NCBI RefSeq assembly: GCF_014836885.1
Contig: NZ_JACSPY010000022.1
Location: forward strand, 1 to 38,893
Direction of reading: 5' to 3'
DNA length: 38,893 nucleotides
From: Brevibacterium gallinarum
GTDB taxonomy: Bacteria; Actinomycetota; Actinomycetes; Actinomycetales; Brevibacteriaceae
Position numbers and translations under genes: made by a program. The notes under the pieces were generated by a model. It was not told the origin of the DNA and did no database searches. It was given only the letters and a program-made list of their open reading frames with translations. Shown in pieces: positions 1 to 7,096 of the stretch. Numbering within the stretch: the stretch's first letter is position 1; each line of letters starts with the position of its first letter.

Positions 1-1
1 T

Positions 2-76
2 CGTTACCCACCTCGATACCGGGGGTCTTCTCTGACCTCAAATCCCGTTCACAACCTCCCGAGGAACTACACCTAG
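2..76 (+). mobile_element. Remnant of a transposase C-terminus (window edge)
   Basis: The plus-strand frame ending in TAG at 74-76 reads ...NPVHNLPRNYT. At nucleotide level its last 30 bases match the last 30 bases of the transposase end at the other edge of the window (38818 onward, minus strand) at about 25 positions, including a shared GTTCACAACCTC. The preceding codons (RGSSLTS) only weakly resemble the usual GGLSP motif of IS481/IS3-type transposases, so this copy is degenerate or diverged. Its stop codon overlaps the stop codon of the converging MFS gene. It is cut by the window start, so the element's identity and boundary cannot be judged. Confidence 0.4.
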
Positions 77-1296
77 ACGAGCTCCTCGTCGACGGTGCCG
101 GGTGCCGCGGCGAGCGCGCCGGTGATGCCCATGAGCACGCTGATGCCGATCATGAAGACGATCGGGGCCGTCCACCCGCCGGTCAGGCCGAGCAGCGCGC
201 CGACGATCATCGGGCAGACGGCTGCGAGGATGTAGCCGCTGGATTGGACGAACGCCGAGGCCGAGGCAGTGATCGTGACATCGGTCGTCCGGCGGGTGAT
301 GAGCGCCAGCACTGCCGGGAAGGCGAAGCCGCCGTAGGCCAGCAGCACCGCCCACAGCACTGGTGCGGCGGCTGGAGAGATGAGCAGTCCGGTGTAGCCG
401 GCGGTCGAAGCGGCGGCGAAGCTGAGGATGAAGGTGCGTGGATAGATGTCGCGGACGATGATCTGCGGGGCGAGGAACCCGCCGGGGATGCCGGAGAAGG
501 CGACGATGCCGATCATGATCCCGGCGGTGACGAAGTCGAGGCCGCCGTCGCGGTAGATCTGGGGCAGCCAGCCGAACTGCACATAGGCGTTGACGGACTG
601 GAAGCCGAAGAACAGCGCCATCCAGCGTGCCTTCGGCGAGGCCACGATGCGTTTGCGCACGCCGGTGCCCTCCGCCTCGGGAGCGGGGGAGGTGGCCATC
701 TGCGGGACCGAGCCGGCGGCCCGGAGCACGAGCCAGGCGACGAGTGCGGTGACGGGGATGACCGCCCAGAAGCCCAGGCCGACCCGCCACGTGCCGGCCT
801 GCTCGGTCAGCGGGGCGGTGAGCAGCGAGGGCAGGGTGGCGCCGAGGCCGAGCGAGACGGTGAAGACGGTCGCGGCGATCTGGCCGCGGGCCGGGAAGCG
901 GGCTTTGACGTAGACGAGGAGGACGACGTTGCCCAGCGCCATGCCGACCAGTGCCAGCACGGTGAGCGTCGCGAATCCCGGCCAGCTGGCCGACAGGGCG
1001 CGGGCGATGACGCCGGTGGCGGTGCACACGCATGAGATCGTCAGCGCCCCGAACAGGCCTGCCCGCTTGAGCAGGGGCAGGGCGATGAGTCCGCAGGCGG
1101 CGAAGACGAGGCCGGGGAAGGCGGTGAGCAGCCCGGACTGCCAGGCGGTGAGGGAGAAGGCGTCGGTGACCTCGGCGAGGACTGGGCCCAGCGAGGTGGC
1201 GGCTGGACGCAGGCTCGCGGCGATGAGCACGAGGCAGGCGAGCGCGAGGGCATCGAGGCCCCGGCTGGTGCGAAACGGCGTGCTCTGGGCAGTCAT
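73..1296 (-). CDS. MFS transporter, CynX/NimT-like
   Basis: This encodes a 407-residue integral membrane protein of the major facilitator superfamily, with about twelve hydrophobic segments and a short basic N-terminus. The opening SLRPAATSLGPVL and the segment WQSGLLTAFPGLVFA are typical of the CynX/NimT (cyanate or nitroimidazole permease-like) branch, whose substrates are mostly unknown small anions or drugs. The start at 1296 (MTAQSTPF) is chosen because a GAGGGAG ribosome site lies upstream and the transmembrane region begins soon after; an open frame continues further upstream but looks non-coding. It is the last gene of a minus-strand run behind the ammonia-lyase, the P450 and an IclR regulator, so it may move the substrate or product of that pathway. 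Its stop codon touches a transposase remnant. Confidence 0.85.
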   Translation of the reverse strand: MTAQSTPFRTSRGLDALALACLVLIAASLRPAATSLGPVLAEVTDAFSLTAWQSGLLTAFPGLVFAACGLIALPLLKRAGLFGALTISCVCTATGVIARALSASWPGFATLTVLALVGMALGNVVLLVYVKARFPARGQIAATVFTVSLGLGATLPSLLTAPLTEQAGTWRVGLGFWAVIPVTALVAWLVLRAAGSVPQMATSPAPEAEGTGVRKRIVASPKARWMALFFGFQSVNAYVQFGWLPQIYRDGGLDFVTAGIMIGIVAFSGIPGGFLAPQIIVRDIYPRTFILSFAAASTAGYTGLLISPAAAPVLWAVLLAYGGFAFPAVLALITRRTTDVTITASASAFVQSSGYILAAVCPMIVGALLGLTGGWTAPIVFMIGISVLMGITGALAAAPGTVDEELV

Positions 1297-1379
1297 CGCA
1301 GGCGGTGTGCTCCCTCGGTTGGCGGTGGGTGGATGGCGACAGCCCATCGTATCCCCTCACCGACCGGGGCGGGCCAGTC

Positions 1380-3119
1380 TCAGGAGGTGCTGGTCTGGCC
1401 GTCGGCGGCGCGGACGACGGCTCCGTCCTTGACGAGGGCGGTGGCGGTGCGCACCTGCGGGTAGAGGACGACGTCTTGGGTCAGGTGGGCGATCGCCCGG
1501 CCCTGCGTGTCGGTCGTCGAACGCAGCATGTCCATGACCCGCCGGCCGGCAGACGAGATCTCCTCACGGGTCACGGCCCGGCCGTCGGGGCGGCCGGCGG
1601 TCACCCGGAGTTCGAGTGCCTGGACGGCCATGAGCAGTTCGATGCCGACGACGGCTTCGATGTTGGCGACGATCTGGCGCAGGTGACGGCCGGCGTTGTT
1701 GGCCATCGAGACGTGATCCTCCTGGTTCGCCGACGTCGGGATCGAGTCGACCGAATCCGGGTGGGCGAGCGTCTTGCAGTCGGAGACGAGGGCGGCGGCG
1801 AGGTACTGGGGCAGCATGAACCCGCAGTCCATGCCGACCTGCTCGGAGTCGACGAGCATGTCCGGCAGACCGCGGTTGAGGGTGCCGTCGTCGAGGCGGA
1901 AGACGCGACGCTCGGTGATGTTGCCGATCTCGGTGACCGCGATCGAGAGGAAGTCAGCGGCGAAGGCGACGTATTCGGCGTGGAAGTTCCCGCCTGAGAC
2001 CGCCTTGAGCGGTCGGGACAGCTGCGGGAAGACGAGCGGGTTGTCGGTGGCGGCGTTGAGTTCGCGTTCGATGACGCCGATGGCGAAGTCGAGCGTGTCG
2101 GCGACCGGGCCGAAGACCTGCGGGATGCAGCGCAGCGAATAGGCGTCCTGCGGCGGCTGCCTCTCCGGGTCGGCATCGCGGCTGCCGGTGATGAGCTTCG
2201 AGTCGGCCATGAGCTCGCGCATCCGGGCGGCAACGGCGATCTGGCCGGGCTGTTTGCGGGCGGTGTGCAGCTCGTCGATGAACGCATCGCCGAAGCCGAG
2301 TAGCGCCTCGATCGTCATCGACGCGGTCACCTGCGTGGTCTCCAGCAGAGTGGTGGCATCCCAGGCGGCCAGCGCCGTCTGGGCGAGTGAGAACGAGGTG
2401 CCGTTGAGCAGTGCGAGCCCGTCCTTGGCACCGACCGGGACGCGGTCGATGCCGGCGGCGGCCATCGCCTCGGTGCCGGGCACGATCTGGCCGTCGAGTA
2501 CCGCCTCACCGGAGTCCTCGGGTTTGTCCTCTCCGGTCGGCGGGCCGGTGAGCACGAGGGCGATGTGGGCCAGCGGGATGAGGTCACCGGAGGCGCCGAG
2601 AGAACCGTATTCGGGCACGGCCGGCCACACATCGTGGTTGAGCATCGCGACGAGCCCTTCGACGAGCGGCCAGGAGATCGCCGAGTGTCCGGCGATGAGC
2701 GACTGGATGCGGATGAGCATGGTGGCGCGCACGACTTCTTCGTCGACGAGCCGGCCGATGCCCGAGGCGTCAGCGAGGATGAGCCGGCGGGACAGCTCAG
2801 CGGCATCCCCGGCAGTGGGGAACGCCTGCCGGCCGGCCAGCGAGCCGAAGCCGGTGTTGACCGAGTAGATCGCCTCAACGTCCTCGCCTGCCTTCATTCG
2901 GTCGATGACGTCATCGAGCCAGGCGCGCGACTCCCGGCAGGCCTCCTGCGCTGCCGGAGCGAGTGCAATGCGGCGGCGGTGCCGGGCGACGTCGACCATC
3001 TCGGCGAGACTCAGATCGGCCTCCCCGAGGGTGAGCACCGGGCCGTCGAACTCCTCGGCTGCTGCCGGCTGGCCGGGCAGTGGGGCGGTGGCGTGGTGCA
3101 GGTGCGGGCGTGCGGTCAT
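1380..3119 (-). CDS. Histidine/aromatic amino acid ammonia-lyase family (MIO enzyme)
   Basis: This 579-residue protein belongs to the HAL/PAL/TAL family, which removes ammonia from an aromatic amino acid to give a trans-2-enoate, using an MIO cofactor made from an Ala-Ser-Gly triad. The triad is visible in GSLGASGDL (A176-S177-G178). The supporting active-site residues are present: Y85 in YSVNTGFG, N239 in LALLNGT, R330 in YSLRC and E467 in TSANQEDHVSM, the last being the histidine-type form. The selectivity dyad is unusual. Where HutH has Ser-His and tyrosine or phenylalanine lyases have His-Leu or Phe-Leu, this protein has A116-D117 (LILADASG). No hutU, hutI or hutG lies nearby. A GAGGAGA site precedes the ATG. 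The family is certain but the substrate is not, so hutH is not assigned. Confidence 0.88.
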   Translation of the reverse strand: MTARPHLHHATAPLPGQPAAAEEFDGPVLTLGEADLSLAEMVDVARHRRRIALAPAAQEACRESRAWLDDVIDRMKAGEDVEAIYSVNTGFGSLAGRQAFPTAGDAAELSRRLILADASGIGRLVDEEVVRATMLIRIQSLIAGHSAISWPLVEGLVAMLNHDVWPAVPEYGSLGASGDLIPLAHIALVLTGPPTGEDKPEDSGEAVLDGQIVPGTEAMAAAGIDRVPVGAKDGLALLNGTSFSLAQTALAAWDATTLLETTQVTASMTIEALLGFGDAFIDELHTARKQPGQIAVAARMRELMADSKLITGSRDADPERQPPQDAYSLRCIPQVFGPVADTLDFAIGVIERELNAATDNPLVFPQLSRPLKAVSGGNFHAEYVAFAADFLSIAVTEIGNITERRVFRLDDGTLNRGLPDMLVDSEQVGMDCGFMLPQYLAAALVSDCKTLAHPDSVDSIPTSANQEDHVSMANNAGRHLRQIVANIEAVVGIELLMAVQALELRVTAGRPDGRAVTREEISSAGRRVMDMLRSTTDTQGRAIAHLTQDVVLYPQVRTATALVKDGAVVRAADGQTSTS

Positions 3120-3197
3120 AGAGGGGTCTCCTCGCAGGTCAGACGGTCAGATGGCAGGTGCGCTCGCGGCGCCGGGGTGCTCCGGCGCGGAGGCGGT

Positions 3198-4394
3198 TCA
3201 GGCGGGTGTGGCCTTGAGCGGCACCGAGGTGTAGGAGCGGAGGGTCGTGTGGATGAGCGGCTCGGGCTCGGCGGTCGGTTCGAGGTGAGCAACACGGGCG
3301 CAGAACGCGGAGAAGAACGCGTCCATCTCCATCCGCGAGATCGGCTGGCCGACGCACTGGTGGATGCCCATCCCGAAGGTCAGGTGCCCGCTGGCGTCGC
3401 GGTCGATGCGGAACTCATCGGCATCCGCGCCCCACTTTTCTTCGTCGCGGTTGGCCGCACCCGGGAAGACGAGGACCTTCGTCTCGGCCGGCAGGTCGAT
3501 GCCGGCCAGCGTGGTGTCGCGGCTGGTGGTGCGGAAGAAGGACTGGAACGGTGCATCCCAGCGGAACGCCTCGTCGATGGCGTACTTCGCCAGCCTCGGG
3601 TCGGCATGCACGCGGGCGTACTGATCCGGGTGCTGGGCCAGCGCGTTGAGCGTGTTGGTGATCGCGAAGATCGTCGTGTCCAGCCCGGCGGAGAGCATCG
3701 CGCGCACGAGCAGTGTGGCCTCATCGGCATCGATCGTTCCGGCATCGGCGAACTCCCAGATCTGAGCACCCATGCCCGAGGTGTTGAGCACCTCGCGTGC
3801 GCAGTTCTCCAGCACCCAGTCATAGGTGCCCTCAGCGGCTTCGATGTGGCCGCGCGCGACCTCGTTCTGCGGGCCGAAGGTCGCGAAGTTCGCAGCCCCC
3901 TGCGCTGGCAGGTTTTCCGCCCGGCCCTCGCGCGGGATCCCGACCGCGTCGCCGAAGACGCGCAGCACGAACCGTTCTGCCACCTCGGCGGCGTCGAACG
4001 TGCAGTCACCGGTGAGCACATCGTCGAGGACCGTCTTCGCGTAGGTGGCGAAGCCCTTGCGCAGCGGGCGCAGGCGGCGGGGATTGATGACTCCGGTCAT
4101 CGCCTCGCGCATGCGCGTGTGGATGGGCGGATCGACTTCGAGGATGCCCGGCTTGCGCAGCGGCGGGTCGTGGTGGATGTTGACGATCCCGACCCCGGCA
4201 CCGGAGATGTAGGTCTCCCAGTCTTCGAGGATCTCGCGCACTTCGGCATCCCGGCCGAAGGCGTGCACGTTGTACTTGCTCAGCCAGGCGGCCGGCCCGG
4301 CGGCGCGCAGGCGGGTGAGGAACGGGTACGGGTCGCGCAGCACCTCGGGCGCGTACGGATCGTCGGCCAGCGCGGTCGCGGTGAGGGCCGTCAT
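3198..4394 (-). CDS. Cytochrome P450
   Basis: This is a soluble bacterial P450 of 398 residues that inserts one oxygen atom into a substrate. The I-helix oxygen-binding motif AGLDTT (236-241, acid-alcohol pair D239-T240), the K-helix ExxR (E275-R278) and the heme-ligand loop FGMGIHQCVG (Cys347) are all intact. Overall style, including HHDPPLRKPGILEVDPPIHTRMR, resembles CYP199-type enzymes that oxidise substituted benzoates and cinnamates, but this family placement is from memory and tentative. A GGAGG site lies just upstream of the ATG. It sits between the IclR regulator and the ammonia-lyase on the same strand, with a 78-bp gap to the latter. No ferredoxin or ferredoxin reductase gene is present in the window, so electrons must come from partners encoded elsewhere. 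Confidence 0.92.
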   Translation of the reverse strand: MTALTATALADDPYAPEVLRDPYPFLTRLRAAGPAAWLSKYNVHAFGRDAEVREILEDWETYISGAGVGIVNIHHDPPLRKPGILEVDPPIHTRMREAMTGVINPRRLRPLRKGFATYAKTVLDDVLTGDCTFDAAEVAERFVLRVFGDAVGIPREGRAENLPAQGAANFATFGPQNEVARGHIEAAEGTYDWVLENCAREVLNTSGMGAQIWEFADAGTIDADEATLLVRAMLSAGLDTTIFAITNTLNALAQHPDQYARVHADPRLAKYAIDEAFRWDAPFQSFFRTTSRDTTLAGIDLPAETKVLVFPGAANRDEEKWGADADEFRIDRDASGHLTFGMGIHQCVGQPISRMEMDAFFSAFCARVAHLEPTAEPEPLIHTTLRSYTSVPLKATPA

Positions 4395-4560
4395 CGGAAC
4401 CTCCGGGAGTGAGTGCGGTCAGGAGACGCCCGGCGGCAGGCTGCCATGTGCCGCCAGCTGTGTCTGCCCTCACGGTAGCCGTCGCCGAGGCGCGGCGCCC
4501 GTGCCAATCTCATGGGCTGGGAAGGCAGTCGGCAGGGTGGGGGAGCAGGCGAAGTGCGGC

Positions 4561-5349
4561 TCAGGCGGAGAGCTCGACACCGAGTTCTGCAGCGGCGGAG
4601 GTGAGGACCGGCGTCAGCGACTTCACGAGGTTCGCCGGAACCCGGTCGGCACGGCCGGCCACGGCCAGTGAGCAGATGACCTCCCCGCCAACGCGCACAG
4701 GTGCAGCCACAGCGACGGCATTGTCGATGAGCTCGCCGTGGGAGACCGCGATTCCGCGGGCGCGGATGTCCTTGAGGTCGGCAATGAGGTGCTGACGGCG
4801 GGCGAGTGCCTCCTTTTCATCGGCGGCATCGGCGCTGACAGCGCGGAGCGCGCCTTCGATGACGGCAGGCGGAGCGTAGGCGAGCAGCACGCGCTGACCG
4901 GCGCCGCGGTAGATCGGCAGCACTTGGTTGATGCGAAACGAGATGTCGGTATCGGCGCTCGGGGACACCTGCCGCAGACACACGGCGTTGTGCCCGGTGC
5001 GCACGGTGAGCACGGAGACCTTGCCAGTACGGTTCGTCAGACCCTGCAGGAAGGAGTGCCCTACTTCGACGAGCCGGGTGCGGGTGATGTCCTGACCCGA
5101 CCAGGCCGACAGCCGCCAACCGGGCACGAAACGGCCGTGCTGCTTTTCGATGAGGTCGAAGTCTGTAAGCGTCTTGAGATACCGGTACGTCGTCGACAGC
5201 GGCAGGCCGAGTTCCTCGGAGACATCCTGGGCGCTGACCTCGCCACCTTCGGCAACGTGCGTGAGCACCCGCAGCCCGCGCACAAGCGCGGAGTCCGCGC
5301 CCGCATCGGAAGAGCGGGAATCTCCCGCTGCGCTGCCTGTCGAGTTCAT
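4561..5349 (-). CDS. IclR-family transcriptional regulator
   Basis: This is a 262-residue DNA-binding regulator. An N-terminal winged helix (about residues 20-85; VSAQDVSEELGLPLSTTYRYLKTL is the helix-turn-helix region) precedes the IclR effector-binding domain, with GAGQRVLLAYAP and the C-terminal GEVICSLAVAG in the usual places. IclR proteins often control aromatic or organic acid catabolism from an adjacent gene. This one is first in the minus-strand run IclR, P450, ammonia-lyase, MFS, with 166 bp before the P450. The ATG has no Shine-Dalgarno sequence. A TACCCT hexamer ends six bases before it, so the mRNA is probably leaderless. The effector is unknown. Confidence 0.9.
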   Translation of the reverse strand: MNSTGSAAGDSRSSDAGADSALVRGLRVLTHVAEGGEVSAQDVSEELGLPLSTTYRYLKTLTDFDLIEKQHGRFVPGWRLSAWSGQDITRTRLVEVGHSFLQGLTNRTGKVSVLTVRTGHNAVCLRQVSPSADTDISFRINQVLPIYRGAGQRVLLAYAPPAVIEGALRAVSADAADEKEALARRQHLIADLKDIRARGIAVSHGELIDNAVAVAAPVRVGGEVICSLAVAGRADRVPANLVKSLTPVLTSAAAELGVELSA

Positions 5350-5361
5350 AGGTTCAGGGTA
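5350..5361 (-). promoter_or_regulatory. Predicted -10 box for a leaderless IclR mRNA
   Basis: TACCCT (5356-5361, read on the minus strand) is followed by six bases and then the ATG of the IclR gene, with no ribosome binding site between. This fits the TANNNT -10 pattern with transcription starting at the start codon. No convincing -35 box is seen. Confidence 0.4.
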
Positions 5362-5370
5362 CGTCAGTGC

Positions 5371-6141
5371 TTAGGCATAGCTGTTCTCGCCAGGCGGATC
5401 GACGTCAACGAGCGGCGGCGGGGTTGGCACAGCTTGGCGACGCTTTCGGAACACAAGTTCCTGAGTGCTGGTGACACGGAGTGGATCGACATTATAGGTG
5501 TCGGCGATGACGGCGGAGAACATGTGCCTCCTGCTTCGCTTCATCATTCTTTTGAGCGTGCGATAGTCGCAGAGGTGCTCCGCCATCACGGCTGACCCTT
5601 CTGCGTGCACTCCGGCAAGAGAGAGGAACGTCTTTCGAGAGTGAGCGGCGACGTGTGCTCGGCTGAGCAATCCGATGTCTGACTGCTGGCCCTTGGTGTC
5701 AGAACGGGAGTAATACGTGGACTTGGTGGTGTGATCGAAGATCGTCCAGTGCTCACCCTGCTGCTGGAACGAGAATGCGGAGTCATTGTTGAGCGCCTTG
5801 GCGACGACGTTCGAGGACTTTGGTCCGCAGATCACGACCAGCCCAGGAGCCTGCAGGTCGATAGTCCCGTCGGGCTCGACAAAGGAATAGTCGACTCGAA
5901 TCTTGAACGATTGTAAGAACAGTTCCAGTGTCTTGGCGGCAACGAAGTCTGCTTCGACGATTGCTGACCTGTTCGAGAGCTCGCGCCGTGGAAGACAGAT
6001 GGTGATGGCGCGACTTCCGAAGAACTTTGCAATGACACGCTGTCGTCCACGGAACCTGATGAATCTCCAGATCACTGTCACGACGGTGACGATGGCGACG
6101 GTGCGAGACACCCAGTCGAATGCTTCAGAAATCGCGTCCAT
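5371..6141 (-). CDS. Unknown membrane-anchored protein, partner of PP2C phosphatase
   Basis: I do not recognise a named family for this 256-residue protein. A hydrophobic segment near the N-terminus (about residues 12-27, VAIVTVVTVIWRF) followed by arginines predicts one membrane anchor with a cytoplasmic body. The body contains LVVICGPKSSNVVAKAL, which resembles a strand-loop-helix nucleotide or ligand site, later DIGLLSRAHV, and then a small-residue motif LAGVHAEGSAVMAEHL; together they suggest a Rossmann-like alpha/beta fold, which is inference only. A basic stretch (MMKRSRRHMF) and a proline-rich tail (VPTPPPLVDVDPPG) close the protein. It starts 20 bp after the PP2C gene on the same strand, so the two are probably one operon. 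The DNA is visibly more A/T-rich than its neighbours, as in acquired defence or signalling genes. Confidence 0.75.
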   Translation of the reverse strand: MDAISEAFDWVSRTVAIVTVVTVIWRFIRFRGRQRVIAKFFGSRAITICLPRRELSNRSAIVEADFVAAKTLELFLQSFKIRVDYSFVEPDGTIDLQAPGLVVICGPKSSNVVAKALNNDSAFSFQQQGEHWTIFDHTTKSTYYSRSDTKGQQSDIGLLSRAHVAAHSRKTFLSLAGVHAEGSAVMAEHLCDYRTLKRMMKRSRRHMFSAVIADTYNVDPLRVTSTQELVFRKRRQAVPTPPPLVDVDPPGENSYA

Positions 6142-6161
6142 GGGGGAGTTCTCGCGGAGCG

Positions 6162-6944
6162 TCAGGAGGCGTGAGCGTGAACGAGGGTCATATCGTCTGC
6201 CCGACCGTGTGCAGTCATCACGTCGCGGTGAACGTTCTGAAGAACGTGCTCGGGACCGGCGTGGAGAACATCATGAACCATTTGCTCAGCGTCATCCCAC
6301 GTTTCGGCTGCGAAGCCTGAAAAGACACCGTCTGTCATGAGTACCAGGTCTTCGGCGCTTGTTGATCCGGTGACAGCGTGCATGGCCGCATCGGGCCGAT
6401 CGGCTGCGACCCAGAATCCTCCGCGTACATTCCTCGCAGCATCCTCGGCAGCTAAGAGAGCCGCTTTAGCGTCCTTGAGGTGTGCGCCATCAAGCTCATT
6501 GAGTTCGATCGCACGCTTCCGAGCGCGCTGTGCAACTCCGACGCATGCCAAACGAGTGTCCTGGATGAGGTGAGTTCCGTTCTCATCTGCGTACGCGACG
6601 GCCGAGTCACCAAGTACGAGCCAGTCCCAACCGCCATGCGGTCTCTGCCGCGCCATGGCTACGGTGGCTGAGACGTTGGTGCCCGAGTAGTCAGCTGCAA
6701 TCTGTGCGATTGCCGAAGCGAGGAGCTCCGAGAGCGAAAGCGAGTCGTCTGCCGCGTGGGCTGTCAGAGCAGCGTCAAGAGAAGCAACGTAGTTCGAAAT
6801 CGGGGCGGATGAGGTCCGAGTGGCACCGTCGATGACCCATGCAGTGCGGTTGACGGCACCCCAGCGGTCGTGATTCACGTGTTCGGTGCCCGGCGTAGAT
6901 TTTCCCGAGAAGACCGGGACCGCGGCGATTGTCCGAACGCTCAT
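6162..6944 (-). CDS. PP2C-family serine/threonine phosphatase
   Basis: This is a 260-residue stand-alone PP2C-type metal-dependent protein phosphatase. The family's acidic metal ligands are all visible in order: HDRW, WVIDGATR, VLGDSAVAY, LVLMTDGVF and DDMTLVHAH. It should therefore be catalytically competent and remove phosphate from Ser/Thr. There is no signal peptide or sensor domain. The start at 6944 is supported by a strong GGAAGGAGG site just before the ATG; a longer in-frame extension upstream lacks such a site. It is followed 20 bp later by the membrane-anchored unknown protein and has its own promoter. No kinase gene is in the window, so the phosphorylated partner must be elsewhere or be the neighbour itself. 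Base composition is lower in G/C than the flanking metabolic genes. Confidence 0.85.
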   Translation of the reverse strand: MSVRTIAAVPVFSGKSTPGTEHVNHDRWGAVNRTAWVIDGATRTSSAPISNYVASLDAALTAHAADDSLSLSELLASAIAQIAADYSGTNVSATVAMARQRPHGGWDWLVLGDSAVAYADENGTHLIQDTRLACVGVAQRARKRAIELNELDGAHLKDAKAALLAAEDAARNVRGGFWVAADRPDAAMHAVTGSTSAEDLVLMTDGVFSGFAAETWDDAEQMVHDVLHAGPEHVLQNVHRDVMTAHGRADDMTLVHAHAS

Positions 6945-6966
6945 GCTCCTCCTTCCGCCTGTTTTC

Positions 6967-6995
6967 AGTCTACGTCGCGGCACATCGCGTGTCAG
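6967..6995 (-). promoter_or_regulatory. Predicted promoter of the PP2C operon
   Basis: On the minus strand CTGACA (6990-6995) and TAGACT (6967-6972) are separated by exactly 17 bases, close to the sigma-70/SigA consensus TTGACA and TANNNT. A short leader with the GGAAGGAGG site separates it from the ATG at 6944. This indicates that the PP2C pair is transcribed independently of the upstream hyuAB genes. Confidence 0.6.
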
Positions 6996-7005
6996 GGTGT
7001 CCGCG

Positions 7006-7020
7006 TATCCCTGTGGATAA
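7006..7020 (-). promoter_or_regulatory. Inverted repeat containing a DnaA-box-like 9-mer
   Basis: TATCC-CTGT-GGATA forms a small inverted repeat (7006-7019). The minus strand also reads TTATCCACA (7012-7020), identical to the DnaA box consensus. It lies just upstream of the PP2C promoter. It could be an operator for that operon, a DnaA-responsive site or chance; one isolated box does not make an origin. Confidence 0.25.
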
Positions 7021-7037
7021 CTCGAGAACGTCAGCGT

Positions 7038-7061
7038 CCGCACACACGTGTAGGTGTGCGG
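7038..7061 (-). terminator. Possible terminator hairpin after hyuB
   Basis: CCGCACAC and GTGTGCGG form a perfect 8-bp stem around an 8-base loop, placed about 35 bp after the hyuB stop codon. There is no T-tract, so it may be a weak or factor-assisted terminator separating hyuAB from the PP2C operon. Confidence 0.35.
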
Positions 7062-7096
7062 CCGCCTCAGTGCTTCAGGTCAGTGAGACCGATCGA

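Noticed and set aside
1380..3119. Assignment as hutH of a histidine utilisation operon
   Set aside because: No urocanase, imidazolonepropionase or other hut gene is adjacent, and the Ser-His selectivity dyad is missing.
1305..4412. Long plus-strand open frames opposite the ammonia-lyase and P450
   Set aside because: They are rich in Arg, Gly, Asp and Ala with no family motifs. The opposite strand has complete, motif-bearing genes, so these frames are artefacts of high G/C third positions.
7012..7020. Replication origin suggested by a perfect DnaA box
   Set aside because: Only one box is seen, with no dnaA, dnaN or parAB and no A/T-rich unwinding region nearby.
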